A program made the translations under genes and the position numbers. From the NCBI GenBank assembly GCA_027943335.1, contig BSBK01006750.1:658501-722500 (forward strand): 64,000 nucleotides of DNA, in the 5' to 3' direction. Positions 23,816 to 35,226 of this stretch are shown here, in pieces. Source of the DNA: Chamaecyparis obtusa. Its lineage: Eukaryota; Streptophyta; Pinopsida; Cupressales; Cupressaceae. The notes under the pieces are model-generated. The model had not been told where the DNA came from, did no database searches, and saw only the letters and a list, made by a program, of their open reading frames with translations. Each line of letters opens with the position of its first letter. The stretch's first letter is position 1.

Positions 23816-24463
23816 TGATGACCTACAATTGATTTGGAACCAGAATGAAAAATCTGTAATTCAAGATTACTAAGGAGTTGGTGATTAGATAATGCAAGAT
23901 GATTAAATCAGTATTATGTTGTCATTGATGTAAACTAGTTTGATAGTACTTATCTTGTAAGTTACTATACCGACACATCTAAAGGAAGGTGAAAGAGATG
24001 AAGAACATAAATATCTACATAAGAAAGATGTATATGTTAGATGAGGATAAGGAATACACTAAGTAACTTTTTGATGAGTCTATGACTTGATGGAATTGAC
24101 TTTATTATGTTTCATTCATCTATGATGAAGAATAGAGCTGAAAGACACAAAGCAGTGTTGTCGGTAAATGAAAGCATTTCAGTATATACTGACGGAGTGT
24201 AGTGTATACCAAGCATATTGTTAACTGAGATTGTGTTCACCGATGCATTTCTTTGTTAACGAAGCAAAACATAAAGAAATTAAATGATCAGTTTAGCCGA
24301 TAAAGCGATGAGTTGTAAAGTGTGTAAAATTGAGGTAACAGATAAGGTTTGTTATGAAGATAGACAGCTAACATAAATCAAAAGGATCCAATGGAGCAGA
24401 CTAAAACATGTTGTTAACACATCAACCGAAGAAACTTAAAGCGATAAAATCAACAAAGATGAT

Positions 24464-24972
24464 TGTAAGAATTTTCTTAAGGCAAAGAATACAAGCCAAG
24501 ATCTAGAAGCTCAAGAGATAGCACAAACAAGAGAGACAAGATAATATGATCAAAATGAAGAATTCAATAATGATCAAATGATGGGTAATAGAATGATTAC
24601 ATACAATGTAGAAATGCCTCAATATAAAGGCAATGCAAGAAATCTGGAAGATATGCAAGTGATAAGTTCACAACTAGACATGGTGGAATCACATGTCCAC
24701 CAAAGGTGGATCATCCTCCATTGTGCACGAAAGTATGTGCAACATGTGCAACAATGAGAGGATGATAATGTGATAAGAGCACTAAAGGTGGATCTCACAC
24801 ACAAAGAGGTATGAGAAGACAACTATGACCACCTAAAGTGGAGATTCTCCTAACCATGTGCTAAAATGAAATGCAAACTCCTAGGTGTCTCAAAGACAAC
24901 TAATTATGCAAATGCATTATCCTAAGTAAACTTAAGTAAAGTGTAATTAGTAAATACTTAATTACACCAACA
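24464..24972 (-). repeat. 3' LTR of element G
   Basis: 509 bp. On the plus strand it starts TGTAAGAATT and ends TTACACCAACA. Open frames inside it have no coding features and recur in all three LTR copies. Confidence 0.94.
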
Positions 24973-24985
24973 CCCCCCCTTAAGT
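24973..24985 (-). other. Polypurine tract of element G
   Basis: On the minus strand GCACTTAAGGGGGGG directly precedes the LTR start TGTTGGTG, which sets the orientation. Confidence 0.85.
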
Positions 24986-25224
24986 GCAACTTAGGGGAAT
25001 GCACTTAAGCTCACAATGCAAGATGGGTCCCGGCTACTAGGCCATGTTAGGTACTCATGTACAATATGCAAGAACAATGCAATCTCTCATAAAGCGGAGA
25101 AAGAGGGAAAACCTCATGGGAAAAACCCTCCCCCAAAAAGAGAGATGAATGCAATAATAGAAGATGAGAGAGAAAACCTCATGTGAGGAAAAGATCCCCC
25201 CCATAAGATAGAATAGAGAAGTCA

Positions 25225-25448
25225 TGTGACCCCCCCTGATGGAATAGCCTGCACCCCTAAGAGAGCTCGCAACTGAAGAAACTTACTCCTAGTGAAGGGT
25301 TTGGTGAAGATGTCTGCAATCTGCTCTACTGTAGGACAATACTATAATGCAACGACCTGCTCATGTATCAAATCTCTGATGAAGTGCATATGAACCTCAA
25401 TGTGTTTGGTCCGTTGATGTTGGACCGGATGTCTAGAGATCTCTATAG
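25225..25448 (-). pseudogene. Copia RNase H C-terminal fragment in element G
   Basis: About 75 codons on the minus strand read as the end of Copia RNase H: AIEISRHPVQHQRTKHIEVH, MHFIRDLIHEQVVAL, a stop, then YCPTVEQIADIFTKPFTRSK and LQLRALLGVQ. Homology ends sharply near 25448, where unrelated sequence begins. This is what remains of pol after a large internal deletion or replacement, and it shows that G descends from an autonomous Copia element different from A, D, E and F. Confidence 0.85.
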
Positions 25449-25616
25449 CACCCTGAAAAATTCAGGAAATTTTAGCAAAAATAAAAAAAATTTGCACTCA
25501 ATTTGGAGTCTGTATGACGAAGTTATGGCCTCCCAAAGTCGGACTACCAAATCCAAAGTACAAATGGTGAGGGCTGCAAATTTTTGAAAGCTGATGACAT
25601 CACCTCTTTTACTGCA

Positions 25617-25800
25617 TTAAATTTGACGTTCAAATGACTGTCACAGCAGTGCAAAATCGCCCAGATTTGATGGTCAAACGGCCGTTAAATTTTACCTCAT
25701 GGAATGATGACATAGACACTTTGTTAAATTTGACATCTTGATGACCGTCAAAGCAAAAGAAAAAATGCCTCAATTGACGTCTAGACGGGCGTCAAATTTA
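25617..25800. repeat. Four palindromic TGACG-type motifs
   Basis: Imperfect inverted repeats of about 30 bp start near 25617, 25664, 25724 and 25770. The best is TTGACGTCTAGACGGGCGTCAA. Half-sites TTGAC and TGACG are the cores of WRKY W-boxes and TGA/as-1 sites in plants; binding is inference. Confidence 0.55.
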
Positions 25801-26236
25801 AGATAGTAAAAATTGACAAAAATGTAATTTTTTAAAAAAGAAAATACCACCTTTTTAGTCTGACCGCCACGTGTCGAGTGGTGATTCACCAGTGTTTTTG
25901 GTGTGTTGACTGGTTCAGCGGAGGTGGCGCGTTGGGCATGGGTGTGAAGACCGTGTCGAGGCGCTACTAGACTAGAAGGATCGAGTGGAGCCTTGTTCTT
26001 CAACCCGAGGGTGGAGCAGTTTGCAGAGGGCCGCTCAGTGGTGAAAACCCTTAGAAACGGTGCTCAGAGGTCTGTCGAGAGGAGCGCCTATAGATTTTGG
26101 TCGGTGGGCTTTTTGGAGGGCTGGTGCCCGTGCTCGGAGATGAGAGATCTGCCGGTGGTAGCTGCCAGTGGTGGTGGTCACTTTGGGAGGAGCGACGGTG
26201 GTCAGAAAGTGGCTGCTGGCGGTGTGGGATTCAATT

Positions 26237-26280
26237 ATCCCACATCGCTTGTGGGAAGGGCTTAAGCCCTCTTTTTAAAT
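26237..26280 (+). promoter_or_regulatory. snRNA-type USE plus TATA-like box
   Basis: ATCCCACATCG (26237-26247) matches the plant snRNA upstream sequence element RTCCCACATCG exactly. A TATA-like TTTTAAAT follows at 26273-26280 after 25 bases, a spacing close to that of Pol III-type U6 promoters. No U-snRNA sequence follows. The USE overlaps a hairpin (GTGGGAT/ATCCCAC, 26224-26243) and is followed by the palindrome GGGCTTAAGCCC (26258-26269). Confidence 0.45.
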
Positions 26281-26450
26281 GCAAAGGCCCGCGCAATCAA
26301 ATAAAAAGGAATGCACTCTGTGGTTTGGGCTGAGGGCGGTGCGTGGGCCCGCCTTCTTGATGATGTCACCCTTTCGTCTGTAGAGAATATTCTCTATAAT
26401 ATCCATAGTTGATCTAGGTTGCGGTGTTAACCTATTGTACAGATCACACA

Positions 26451-26870
26451 TAGGCCAAATATGGCAAAAAATTTTGCCACGATATATTTTCTAAAATAGA
26501 AAAAATATATTATCCAGATCTGAAAATTAAATACGCAGATTGCAGATCCAAAAATATTAACGAAAATGAAAAAAAAAAATTCAGATCTGAAATAATCATT
26601 GGAAAATAATTACCCAATTTTGCAGATCAGGCCTAAAAGGTCTGGTTTGCAAAAATAAATTGCCTCAGATTTGACTTTTGCCCAATATAGGCAAATTTAT
26701 AGTCAAAATTTATGGAAACAGCCACCCGGATGCAATGGTGAGGTCTGATCTTGCTCAAAATGCTCCCACAAAATGTTGATCCCGAATTTGGTTTGTGGCC
26801 CTCCAAAAGTTGAAGCAATGAATCGCTCTCCAATGGCTATCGAATGAAGACTCATTTGACTTTGATACCA
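26451..26870 (-). other. Leader of element G with primer site
   Basis: AT-rich noncoding leader of G (minus strand). The primer site TGGTATCAAAGTC, adjacent to the 5' LTR at 26858-26870, is an initiator-Met site with one mismatch. No gene seen. Confidence 0.7.
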
Positions 26871-27379
26871 TGTAAGAATTTTCTTAAGGCAAAGAATACA
26901 AGCCAAGATCTAGAAGCTCAAGAGATAGCACAAACAAGAGAGGCAAGATAATATGATCAAAATGAAGAATTCAATAATGATCAAATGATGGGCAATAGAA
27001 TGATTACATACAATGTAGAAATGCCTCAATATAAAGGCAATACAAGAAATCTAGAACATATGCAAGTGATAAGATCACAACTAGACAAGGTGGAATCACA
27101 TGTCCACCAAAGGTGGATCATCCTCCATTGTGCATGAAAGTATGTGCAACATGTGCAACAATGAGAGGATGATAATGTGATAAGAACACTAAAGGTGGAT
27201 CTCACACACAAAGAGGTATGAGAAGACAACTATGACCACCTAAAGTGGAGATTCTCCTAACCATGTGCTAAAATGAAATGAAAACTCCTAGGTGTCTCAA
27301 AGACAACTAATTATGCAAATGCATTATCCTAAGTAAACTTAAGTAAAGTGTAATTAGTAAATACTTAATTACACCAACA
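26871..27379 (-). repeat. 5' LTR of element G
   Basis: 509 bp, same termini as the other G LTR and about 10 substitutions from it. Followed by TSD ATGAT. Confidence 0.94.
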
Positions 27380-28223
27380 ATGATCAAGCAGAAAAATCTG
27401 ATGGAGGAGAAGAAAACATTTTACATGTCTATATAAGAGACTGGAGATTTCATAATGAAAGTGCCGAAAGAAGAAGATACTGCAGAATTATCACGTGAAC
27501 AAGATTCATATATTTCTGATCATACTGGTTAGTGAGAACTGAGCTGCAGATTGATTACCGAGCCACAAAGAGTAATTACTAACAGACAGTAAGTTAATAC
27601 ATTGTTGAATCTGAAGTGTTATATTTGATCAGAAGGATTTGTATAAGCAAAATATTGATCTATAATCTACAATTGAAGTTGTATTAAGGAAGCTCATCTA
27701 CTGTTACATATTTAACCATTGTACACAGTCAAATCTCTTAACCGAGTGGACTAAGAAAGTCTTATGATGTCTCATTCATAGAATGAACATTATTATCCTG
27801 TCAACCCCAGAGTGACTGCTGGTTGGACGATAACTTCTAGTTTAAAATCCTCTAACAAGGTCACATCTAACAGTGTGTTTGTAAACCTTTAACAGGGTTG
27901 GGTCTTCACCGACCTCACTTCAGAAGAGTGAATATTTTGGGTTGCCGATCCCAAGTGGTTTTTCCCTTCACAGGGTTTCCACATTAAATATCTTGTGTCA
28001 TGTGTTGATTGTGATATTTGTTTGTTATAATTCTTTTCATATTACATGTTAGATTTGATCGGTAACTACTATAAGTTTTAGATTGATAATCAGTAAAAGC
28101 ACAAATAGTGAAAGTATTTTATGTTTACCGAGTAGCAAAAATTGAAGTATTTGTTTTTTGGATTATACATTTTGTATTGGGATAGTGTTTAACTGATTCA
28201 CCCCCCTCTCAGTTATTCCAACA

Positions 28224-29299
28224 AAGATAGTCCTAAGTTTGATCCTGAAAACTTCGACAGTTGGAAAAACAAGATGCGAACACATTTGCTATGTTTGGGC
28301 ATAGACTACTGGATGATTGTAAAGAAGAAGGAAACTCTGAAGGCTGAGAATGATTTGGATTCAGCCACTGATGATGAAAAGAAGTTATTTGCATACAACA
28401 TGGTCGCAAGAGAAGCATTAATCAACGCACTATCTGAGGGTGAGTTTACTGAAATCAAAGATCTGGATCTGGCACATGACATTTGGAATACACTAGAGGC
28501 ACTTTATGAAGGAGACAAGTATACCAAATAAGAAAAGCTACAAAACTAGAAGACAAAGATGGAGAAGCTACAAATGAATGAAGATGAAAGCATTAGAACC
28601 TATGTTCAAAGGGTTACAAAAGCTGTAGTTGGAATCAAAAATTGTGGAGGCACTTATGATGAAGAGGAAGTGATTGCAAATATTCTCAAATCTCTAACCC
28701 GTACTTACAAGTTCAAAGCTATGTCTATTGAATAAACTATACCTTTGACACTGAACTTTAGTAGATAAATGTTGATTGCAAAGCTAACCACCTTTGAAGC
28801 TGCGGAATTAGGAGAAGATGCACCTAAAGTTGAATTTGCATTTAGGGCATCCGCACACAAGAATGTATCTGCACTTCCAAGCACAAGCAAAGAAGATCTA
28901 AAAGAAGAGCTTGGTGAGTATGCCGAGGAATGAGAGAAGATAATGGAAGAAGAAAGAAAGAAGGGAGAACTTGTTGCACTGATTTCTAGAAGAGAAAAAA
29001 GAGGTAAGGGAAAATTTGAAGGCAAGTTACCTTTGAAATGTTTTTCATGCAATAAGATAGGTCATTTTGCATCTAGATGTCCTACAAGAGTTCCTAAGTA
29101 CAAACCTGATTATGCAAAAATTAGAAGAGACAAAGAATGTTATTATGCTAGTGAAGGAATCTCTGATGATGATAAAGTAGACAATGAAGAGATTGGATTT
29201 GTTGCTATTAAAGATGAACCAGTTCATGAAGAAAAAGTCTTAGTATCTCATGTTGACAAGAAAATTGAATGGATAATTGATAGTGGATGTTCTCATTAA
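28224..29299 (+). pseudogene. gag: Copia F gag (5' end lost beyond element A)
   Basis: Copia Gag that begins abruptly at the end of A's 3' LTR. SPKFDPENFDSWKNKMRTHL and KKLFAYNMVAREALINAL, then DIWNTLEALYEGDKYTK form the UBN2-type core; IRTYVQRVTKAVVGIKN follows. The CCHC knuckle CFSCNKIGHFASRC is complete. All of it lies in one frame, broken only by stop codons (28529, 28547, 28733, 28763, 28931). The N-terminus and 5' LTR must lie left of the window, on the far side of A. Confidence 0.9.
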
Positions 29300-30736
29300 A
29301 TGATTGGTGATAGAAACAAGTTTGTTAATTTAGAAAATTATGATGGAGGTGTTGTGAGGTTTGGAGACAATCTCCCAAAATCCATCATAGGAGTAGGATC
29401 CATTACTTTGAATGGAAAGACTAATACAGACAATGTATTACTTGTTGAAGGACTGAAACACAATTTGTTGAGTGTTGGATAGTTAATGGATAAGAATCTT
29501 CAGTTAAGTTTTGTTAATGGTAAATTCTTTATCAGAAGCAAGGAAGGAAAGTTGATTGCTACTGGTTCAAGATCTAGAGGTAATGTATTTGAATTAAACA
29601 CATTTGGAGCCTCTTGTTTTGTTGCTAAGGTAGATGACAGTTGGTTATGGCATAAAATATTTTGTCATGTTAATTTCAATAATATTTTGAAGGCAAGTAT
29701 GGCTAATGCAGTAAGAGATCTACCGAAGATTGTGAAACCCTCTAACACTGTATGCAGAGAATGTGTTTTGGGAAAGCAAACTAGAAATAGTCATAAAAGT
29801 AAATCATTTACATCAAAAATGAAGTTGGATTTGATACATACAGATCTATGTGGGCCTACAAGAACAAAATCATACTATGGTGAAAGGTACTTTATACTCT
29901 TTGTTGATGACTTTTCTAGAATGATGTGGGTTACTTATTTGAGAGAAAAATCAGAAGCTTTTGATAAATTCAAGTTGTTCAAAGCAAAAGTAGAGAATGA
30001 ATCAGGACTGAAAATAAAGTGTTTAAGGTCAAACAGAGGTGGAGAGTTTACGTCAGATTTGTTCAATTCATATTGTGAAGAGCATGGGATAAAAAGACAA
30101 ACATCTACCCTTAGGACTCCACAACAGAATGGGATAACAGAGCGAAGAAACATGACTATACTTGACACTGCTAGAACAATGCTGATTGAAGGGAATGTAT
30201 CTCATGTACATTGGAGAGAGGCTATTAGAATATCCATGTACACATTAAACAAAATTTAGATCATAGAAGGTACAAGTAAGACTCCCTATGAACTATAATT
30301 TGATCATACTCCTACTATAAAATACTTCAAAATTTTTGGTAGTAAATGTTATATCAAGAGGGATGATGAGATAGGGAAATTTGATGCTAGAAGTGATGAA
30401 GGAATCTTCCTTGGTTACTCTATCAAAAGTAAGGCATAAAAATGTTTCAATCTGAGATTGAGGAAGATGGTTGAAAGAAACAATGTAAGAATAGATGAGA
30501 AATTTCAAATACAAGAAAGAATGTATGACAATAGTCAGATATCAGAAACCACTACTGTTGTAGAAGAAGAAGAACTTGTTGAGGAAGAAAGTGAAAAAGA
30601 GGTTTGTGATGCTGATAAAAGAAAGACTACTGAGACTCCTAAAACTCCAAGGTATGTAAAAAATAACCATCCTGAAAATAAAATTATTGGCAATACTAGT
30701 CAGGGAGTGCTAACTAGATCTAAAGTTAGAGAATAA
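29258..30736 (+). pseudogene. pol: Copia F protease and integrase
   Basis: The protease keeps its triad in EWIIDSGCSH, followed at once by a TAA (29297). GAG-pre-integrase: SWLWHKIFCHVNFNN and CRECVLGKQ. Integrase: D in HTDLCGPTRT, D lost in SNRGGEF (SDRGGEF in relatives, so the second catalytic Asp is Asn), E in QQNGITERRN. Stops at 29480, 30257, 30296, 30437 and 30734, all in the gag frame. The acidic linker VVEEEELVEEESEKEV follows before the RT. Confidence 0.9.
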
Positions 30737-32287
30737 ATTTGTTTGATTTCTCAAGTTGAGCCAAAAACTACTCATGAAGCCTTTAAAGATGAATCTTGGA
30801 TAACTACTATGAAAGAAGAATTGGATTAGATAAAGAAGAATAATACTTGGGAATTGGTTCCTAGGCCTAAAAATAAAAATATTATAGGAACAAAATGGGT
30901 CTTTAGAAACAAAATGGATGAAGAAGGAATGGTTGCAAGAAAGAAAGAAAGACTAGTATGTAAGGGATGCTCATGACAAGAAGGCATTGACTTTGAAGAA
31001 ACATTTTCTCCTGTTGCTAGAATAGAGGTAGTAAGATTATTCATATCTTATGTTGCACACAAAAACTTCAAAGTGTATCAGATGGATGTTAAATTTGTAT
31101 TTTTGAATGGAGATCTTGAAGAAGAAGTATATATAGAGCAACCAGATGTGTTTCCTCTATGCGAAGACAAAGACATGGTGTGCAAATTGATGAAAGCCTT
31201 GTATGGATTAAAACAATCTCCTAGGGCTTGGTATGCAAGGTTAGACAAGTATCTACTTGGACTTGGATTCAAAAAAGGTAATGCAGACAGTAATTTGTAT
31301 CTAAGAACTACTAAAGATGGAATCCTAATAGTAGAAGTATTTGTGGATGAGATTATCTTTGGAGGTAATGATGATTTGTGTAAGAAGTTTGCTAAAGAAA
31401 TGGAAAGTGAATTTGAGATGTCCATGATAGGTGAAATGAAATTCTTTCTTGGACTACAAATAACTCAGAATGAGAATGGTATTTTCATTTCTCAGACCAA
31501 GTATCTCAAAGAATTTCCTAAGAAATTCAGAATGGAAGACTGCAAACCAGTAGGAACACCTATGGTGACTGGAAAAAAGCTAACAATTGATGATGAATCA
31601 AAATGTGTTTTTCAAACTTTGTATAGATCAATGGTTGGAGGGCTACAATATTTGACTCACACTAGACCAGATATTGCTAATGATGTTGGAATTGTGGCTA
31701 GATATCACGCATAACCCAAAGAGACTCATCTAGCTGCTGTGAAAAGAATACTGAGGTATCCCAGAGGAACCATAGACTATGGTTTATGGTATGACATAAA
31801 TGATAGCTTTGAACTTCATGCTTATACTGATACTGATTGGATAGGAAATATTGATCATAGAAAAAGTACCAGTGATTGTACATTTTTCCTTGGGAAAAAG
31901 TTGGTTTCTTGGCTAAGTAAGAAACAAGATTTTATAGCACAATCTACTGCTAAATCAAAGTACATTGCTACTGCTATAAATTGCACTTAGATTGTTTGGA
32001 TGAAACAAATGTTGACAGATATTGGAATAACTTTTAATGAGCCTATGGTTATTCATTGTGATGACACCAGCACAGTAAATATGTCAAAGAATCCAGTGGT
32101 GCATTCTAAAACTAAACACATCTCTATCAAGTATCACTTCTTGAGAGACAAGGTGGCATAAAAAGAAATCAAGCTAGAATATATCAGTACAAAAGAGAAA
32201 ATTGCAGACATTTTTAAAAATCCACTACCAAAGGATACCTTTGAATACCTCAAAGGTATGCTAGGGGTTCAGGCCCCTCCTAGTTAG
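30737..32287 (+). pseudogene. pol: Copia F reverse transcriptase and RNase H
   Basis: RT blocks: [54 protein letters not shown]. The catalytic loop at 31340-31351 reads F-V-D-E, so the second Asp is lost. RNase H: LHAYTDTDWIGNIDHRKST, IVWMKQMLTDI, VIHCDDTSTVNMSKN, TKHISIKYHFLRDKV and FEYLKGMLGVQ. Stops at 30827, 30974, 31712, 31988 and 32159 precede the natural TAG at 32285-32287. The frame never shifts from 28224 to here. Confidence 0.92.
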
Positions 32288-32574
32288 AACTAAATGATGC
32301 AAGAGATGCATGAGTCCAGAAGTATTCAAAGCTTCATCATTTTCTAGACTGGATGTAGGGATCCACTCCTCAGGGGGAGTGATCATGGAAGAAAGTTTAT
32401 ATGTGAAGGCAGTTGACGGATCCTGGCACCCTCTGCCATTATTTTCAAAGAGGGAGTGTTGCTATGAGAAAATCTCTACTATTTGAGGAGAATGTTCAGT
32501 TGAAGGACTTTGGATTGATATAACCTTGGGATAAGATTTTCCCATATGTTGACATCAATGCCAAAGGGCGAGAT
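32288..32574 (+). other. Copia F 3' noncoding region and polypurine tract
   Basis: Short untranslated stretch ending in the polypurine tract CCAAAGGGCGAGAT (32561-32574) directly before the 3' LTR. Confidence 0.8.
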
Positions 32575-33798
32575 TGTTGGATATTGCTAATGCATAGGTG
32601 GTGATTGAGACATTTATTATTTTTAATCACTATGTTACTGGATGTTCACTCATACTGTTGTCATTTATGTTTTGTCATTGATGTCAACATATGCTTCTAT
32701 GAAGGAATCAGACTGGTAATCACAGTGTACGGTTAGTGTACGGATGTTTCAGATGCTGCAAAGTTAGATAAGAGTTCATGTTGATGTTGTGATATTATAT
32801 CTGAGATCGCATCATTAGATGTTTCATGTTAAGAAAGTTACATCTATTTTTGTAAAGACTGGTCACTGGACTGTGACAGTGAGAATTCACAGAGTTAGCC
32901 TCTAGGTTTTTGGTATATCTTTCAGAAGACTTGGAATCAAGGTATGCGAACTTGAAGGATGAAAGATAAATTACTAAAGAATTCTCATTGGTCAGCACAA
33001 GATACAGAGTGATTGGTGACATCATCTATGGTGTATGATCTAGCAATGGTTTATTCTAAAGCTAACTCAAAGAATGAAGCATGTGTTTTGTTTGGCAAGC
33101 ATAAATTAAGGATATCGGTCCTTAATTGTTGAAATGTAATCATCGTATACTTGTTCTAGATACATTTTGTATCTTAGCAAGGGTTTATGTGCAATTATTT
33201 ATAATTAGGAAAGCCTCATGGGCCAACCTGACCTTGGTAAATTGTAATAAGGTATAAATGAAAGGTCTTTTCTTTGGAAAACATATGGAAGGGATATATG
33301 TGATATAAGAAGGTTGTGAAAGTTGTGAGCTTGTGTCTGTTGCATGTAGAGTAGAGGATTTCTAGTGGACTTCATTGGAACTGATCAAGCAAAGATAGTT
33401 GCTGGAAAATAGTTCAAAAATTGTGTATTTCTTCATACACACCTATTGCAAACTAGTGAGTTATGAAGGTGGACTTAACCTTCTTTTGTTCCTTGACTCC
33501 TAACAGGGTCTATCCTCTTACAAGGACTATGTACTGTAATGCTTCAATAATCTCAAGTAACAGGGCTATATCTTCTAACAAGGATTACTATACTTTCAGT
33601 ACATCATTTGTGGGTGCTAATTCCCATTGGGGTTTTTACCTTTGACAGGGTTTCCCCGAAAGCAAAATATTGTGTTATTGTGTTGGCATTCATTGTTTTT
33701 GATATTAATGAGTTTAAAGATTAAAGTTTAATATTTTGTTATACAACTGATTCACCCCCCCCCCCTCTCAGTTGTATTGTGGACTATTATTCCTAACA
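32575..33798 (+). repeat. 3' LTR of Copia F
   Basis: 1224 bp from TGTTGGATATTGC to ATTCCTAACA. An 11-C run lies near 33756-33766 before CTCTCAGTTG. The right flank (CATTG at 33799) is the interior of D's LTR, so F inserted into D. F's 5' LTR is outside the window. Confidence 0.85.
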
Positions 33799-34189
33799 CA
33801 TTGCACTGGTTGGGTGTATACAAAAATCTTCAATTACTGACCATATTTATATGTTCAATTTCAGTTTCTCTTCTTCATAATAGATTAATGTAATATGCTC
33901 AAGTCAACAATATACAACCATAGACTCATCAATAAGTTACCCAATGTTTTCCTTATCTTTATGTCATATCCATTTTTTTCTTTATGTAGATATCTTAGTT
34001 CATCATCTTTTCTTCTTTCATAGATGTTTAGATGTTTGCAACTAACATGATAAGTACTATCAAGACTAGTTGACATCAATGACAATATATTGATTGATTT
34101 AATCATTTTACATATCATTTTAGTACTCAGTGATCTCTAATCGCTGTTTCTCCAGTTCATTCAGGTATTCAATCAATTGCAGTTCATCA
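33799..34189 (-). repeat. 3' LTR of Copia D, remaining 391 bp
   Basis: First 391 bp (element sense) of D's 3' LTR, matching 40641-41033 at roughly 91% by eye. It starts TGATGAACTGCAATTG on the minus strand. The other 1.1 kb is displaced left of the window by the F insertion. Confidence 0.88.
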
Positions 34190-34701
34190 ATATCTCCCTT
34201 TGGCATTGATGGCAACACAAGCAATATAAAAATATGCCATCTACATACCAAACATGTATTCTAAAACTATGTAAGAAAAATGTTGTAGCTCGGTAAGCTC
34301 AAATTTGATATGTTTAATCACTACAAAATATAATAGCATTACAAGTGTAGACTCTCCCTATGGATTTGATCTTTTTTAGCTCTCAGATTTCCTTCTTTGT
34401 TCTCAACAAAAATTATTCAAGTCTCTCCCTTTCTGTGTGTTCTTAGTAACTAATTTTCCATATTCATTCTCTCTCCCTTTGACAACAATGCCAAAGAAAA
34501 CATTAAAATAGCTCTGTAGTAGCCAAGTAATTCCACTATTGTTCGGTTCATATCATGTACCTTCAATGTACAGATAAACAATTTTTTGTTCCAACTTCTA
34601 CAATCTTTCACAACCTCAGACAAAATCCAAAGTGTGAGCTATGTGCATCAACATGAATGATCTTTCTGATAAGTATAGGTTGATACAACCTCCAGTTCAC
34701 C
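34190..34701 (-). other. Copia D 3' noncoding region and polypurine tract
   Basis: Minus-strand polypurine tract CCAAAGGGAGATAT at 34190-34203, then about 500 bp of 3' untranslated sequence. Same arrangement as in A. Confidence 0.8.
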
Positions 34702-35226
34702 TTAGTGACCGGTAGACAGGGGACGGACCCCAAGTCTAGTTCTCAAATACTCAAATATGTCCTTCGGTAATGGTTTAGTAAAGATGTCAGCAAGTTGTTC
34801 CTTAGATGTTACAAATTCTAGTTGTACTTTTTTCTCTTGAACTTGTTGTCTCAAGTAGTGATACTTAATGGATAAGTGCTTTATCTTCAAATGCATCACA
34901 TGATTATTAGAAATATTTATAGGATTGGTGTTGTCACAATATATAATCACCGGGTCAGTGATTACTTCATTCATTCCTTCCAACACTTGTCTAATCCAAG
35001 ATATATTTGAACAATTTGCAGTAGCAGCAACATACTCTGCTTTAGCCATGGACTGAAAAATGCATGCTTGTTTCTTGCTAATCCAAGTCACAAGCCTTTC
35101 TCCTAAAAATAATACTCCACCAGTTATGCTCTTCCGGTCATCTATGTTTCTAGCCCAATCTGCATCGGTGTAAACTTTAAGTCCAAATTTTCCTTCCAAT
35201 GTATACCATAATCCAAACTTTAAGTT
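34702..35226 (-). pseudogene. pol: Copia D RNase H, C-terminal part
   Basis: RNase H: FGLWYTLEGKFGLKVYTDAD, ARNIDDRKSITGGVLFLGER, SMAKAEYVAATANCSNI, VIIYCDNTNPINISNN, LSIKYHYLRQQ, SKEQLADIFTKPL, ending RPLSTGH at 34702. Intact from about 35250 to the stop. It is preceded directly by a misplaced LTR/primer-site segment that separates it from the first half of the domain. Confidence 0.92.

Larger units (their letters stand above)
25449..26450. other. GC-richer foreign block in element G
   Basis: About 1 kb unlike the rest of the window, with clearly higher GC at about 25860-26350 and no retrotransposon homology I recognise. It starts where the RNase H remnant stops. Contents: a cluster of palindromic TTTGACG/CGTCAAA motifs (25617-25800), a CACGTG box near 25868, a GC-rich stretch open in two plus-strand frames (25993-26333) and an snRNA-type promoter signature (26237-26280). 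It may be captured host DNA or an older element. I cannot name a gene. Confidence 0.6.
24464..27379 (-). mobile_element. Element G: non-autonomous Copia derivative (2.9 kb)
   Basis: Complete LTR element on the minus strand inside A's 3' LTR; TSD ATGAT at 24459-24463 and 27380-27384. Two 509-bp LTRs differ at about 10 sites (2%). On the minus strand the order is 5' LTR (26871-27379), primer site, about 1.4 kb of noncoding and foreign sequence, a fragment of Copia RNase H, polypurine tract, 3' LTR (24464-24972). It lacks gag, protease, integrase and RT, so it must have moved in trans. A solo LTR of the family sits at 59399-59906. Confidence 0.93.
23816..28223 (+). repeat. 3' LTR of Copia A, split by element G
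   Basis: The LTR runs 23816-24463, is interrupted by G, and resumes at 27385, ending ...CAGTTATTCCAACA at 28223. About 1.49 kb without the insertion. Recognised because it matches the reverse complement of D's 5' LTR (39516-41033), including CTCTTAACYGAGTGGACT, AATCCTCTAACAAGGTCA and CTTCAGAAGAGTGAAT. To the right lies F's gag reading frame, so A inserted into F. Confidence 0.88.

Noticed and set aside
24619..24822. 67-codon minus-strand frame repeated at 27026-27229 and 59553-59756
   Set aside because: Present only because all three are copies of the same LTR; no protein features.
25993..26333. GC-rich overlapping plus-strand open frames in element G as a captured gene
   Set aside because: Gly/Ser/Trp-rich translations with no recognisable domain and two overlapping frames; more likely GC-driven openness.
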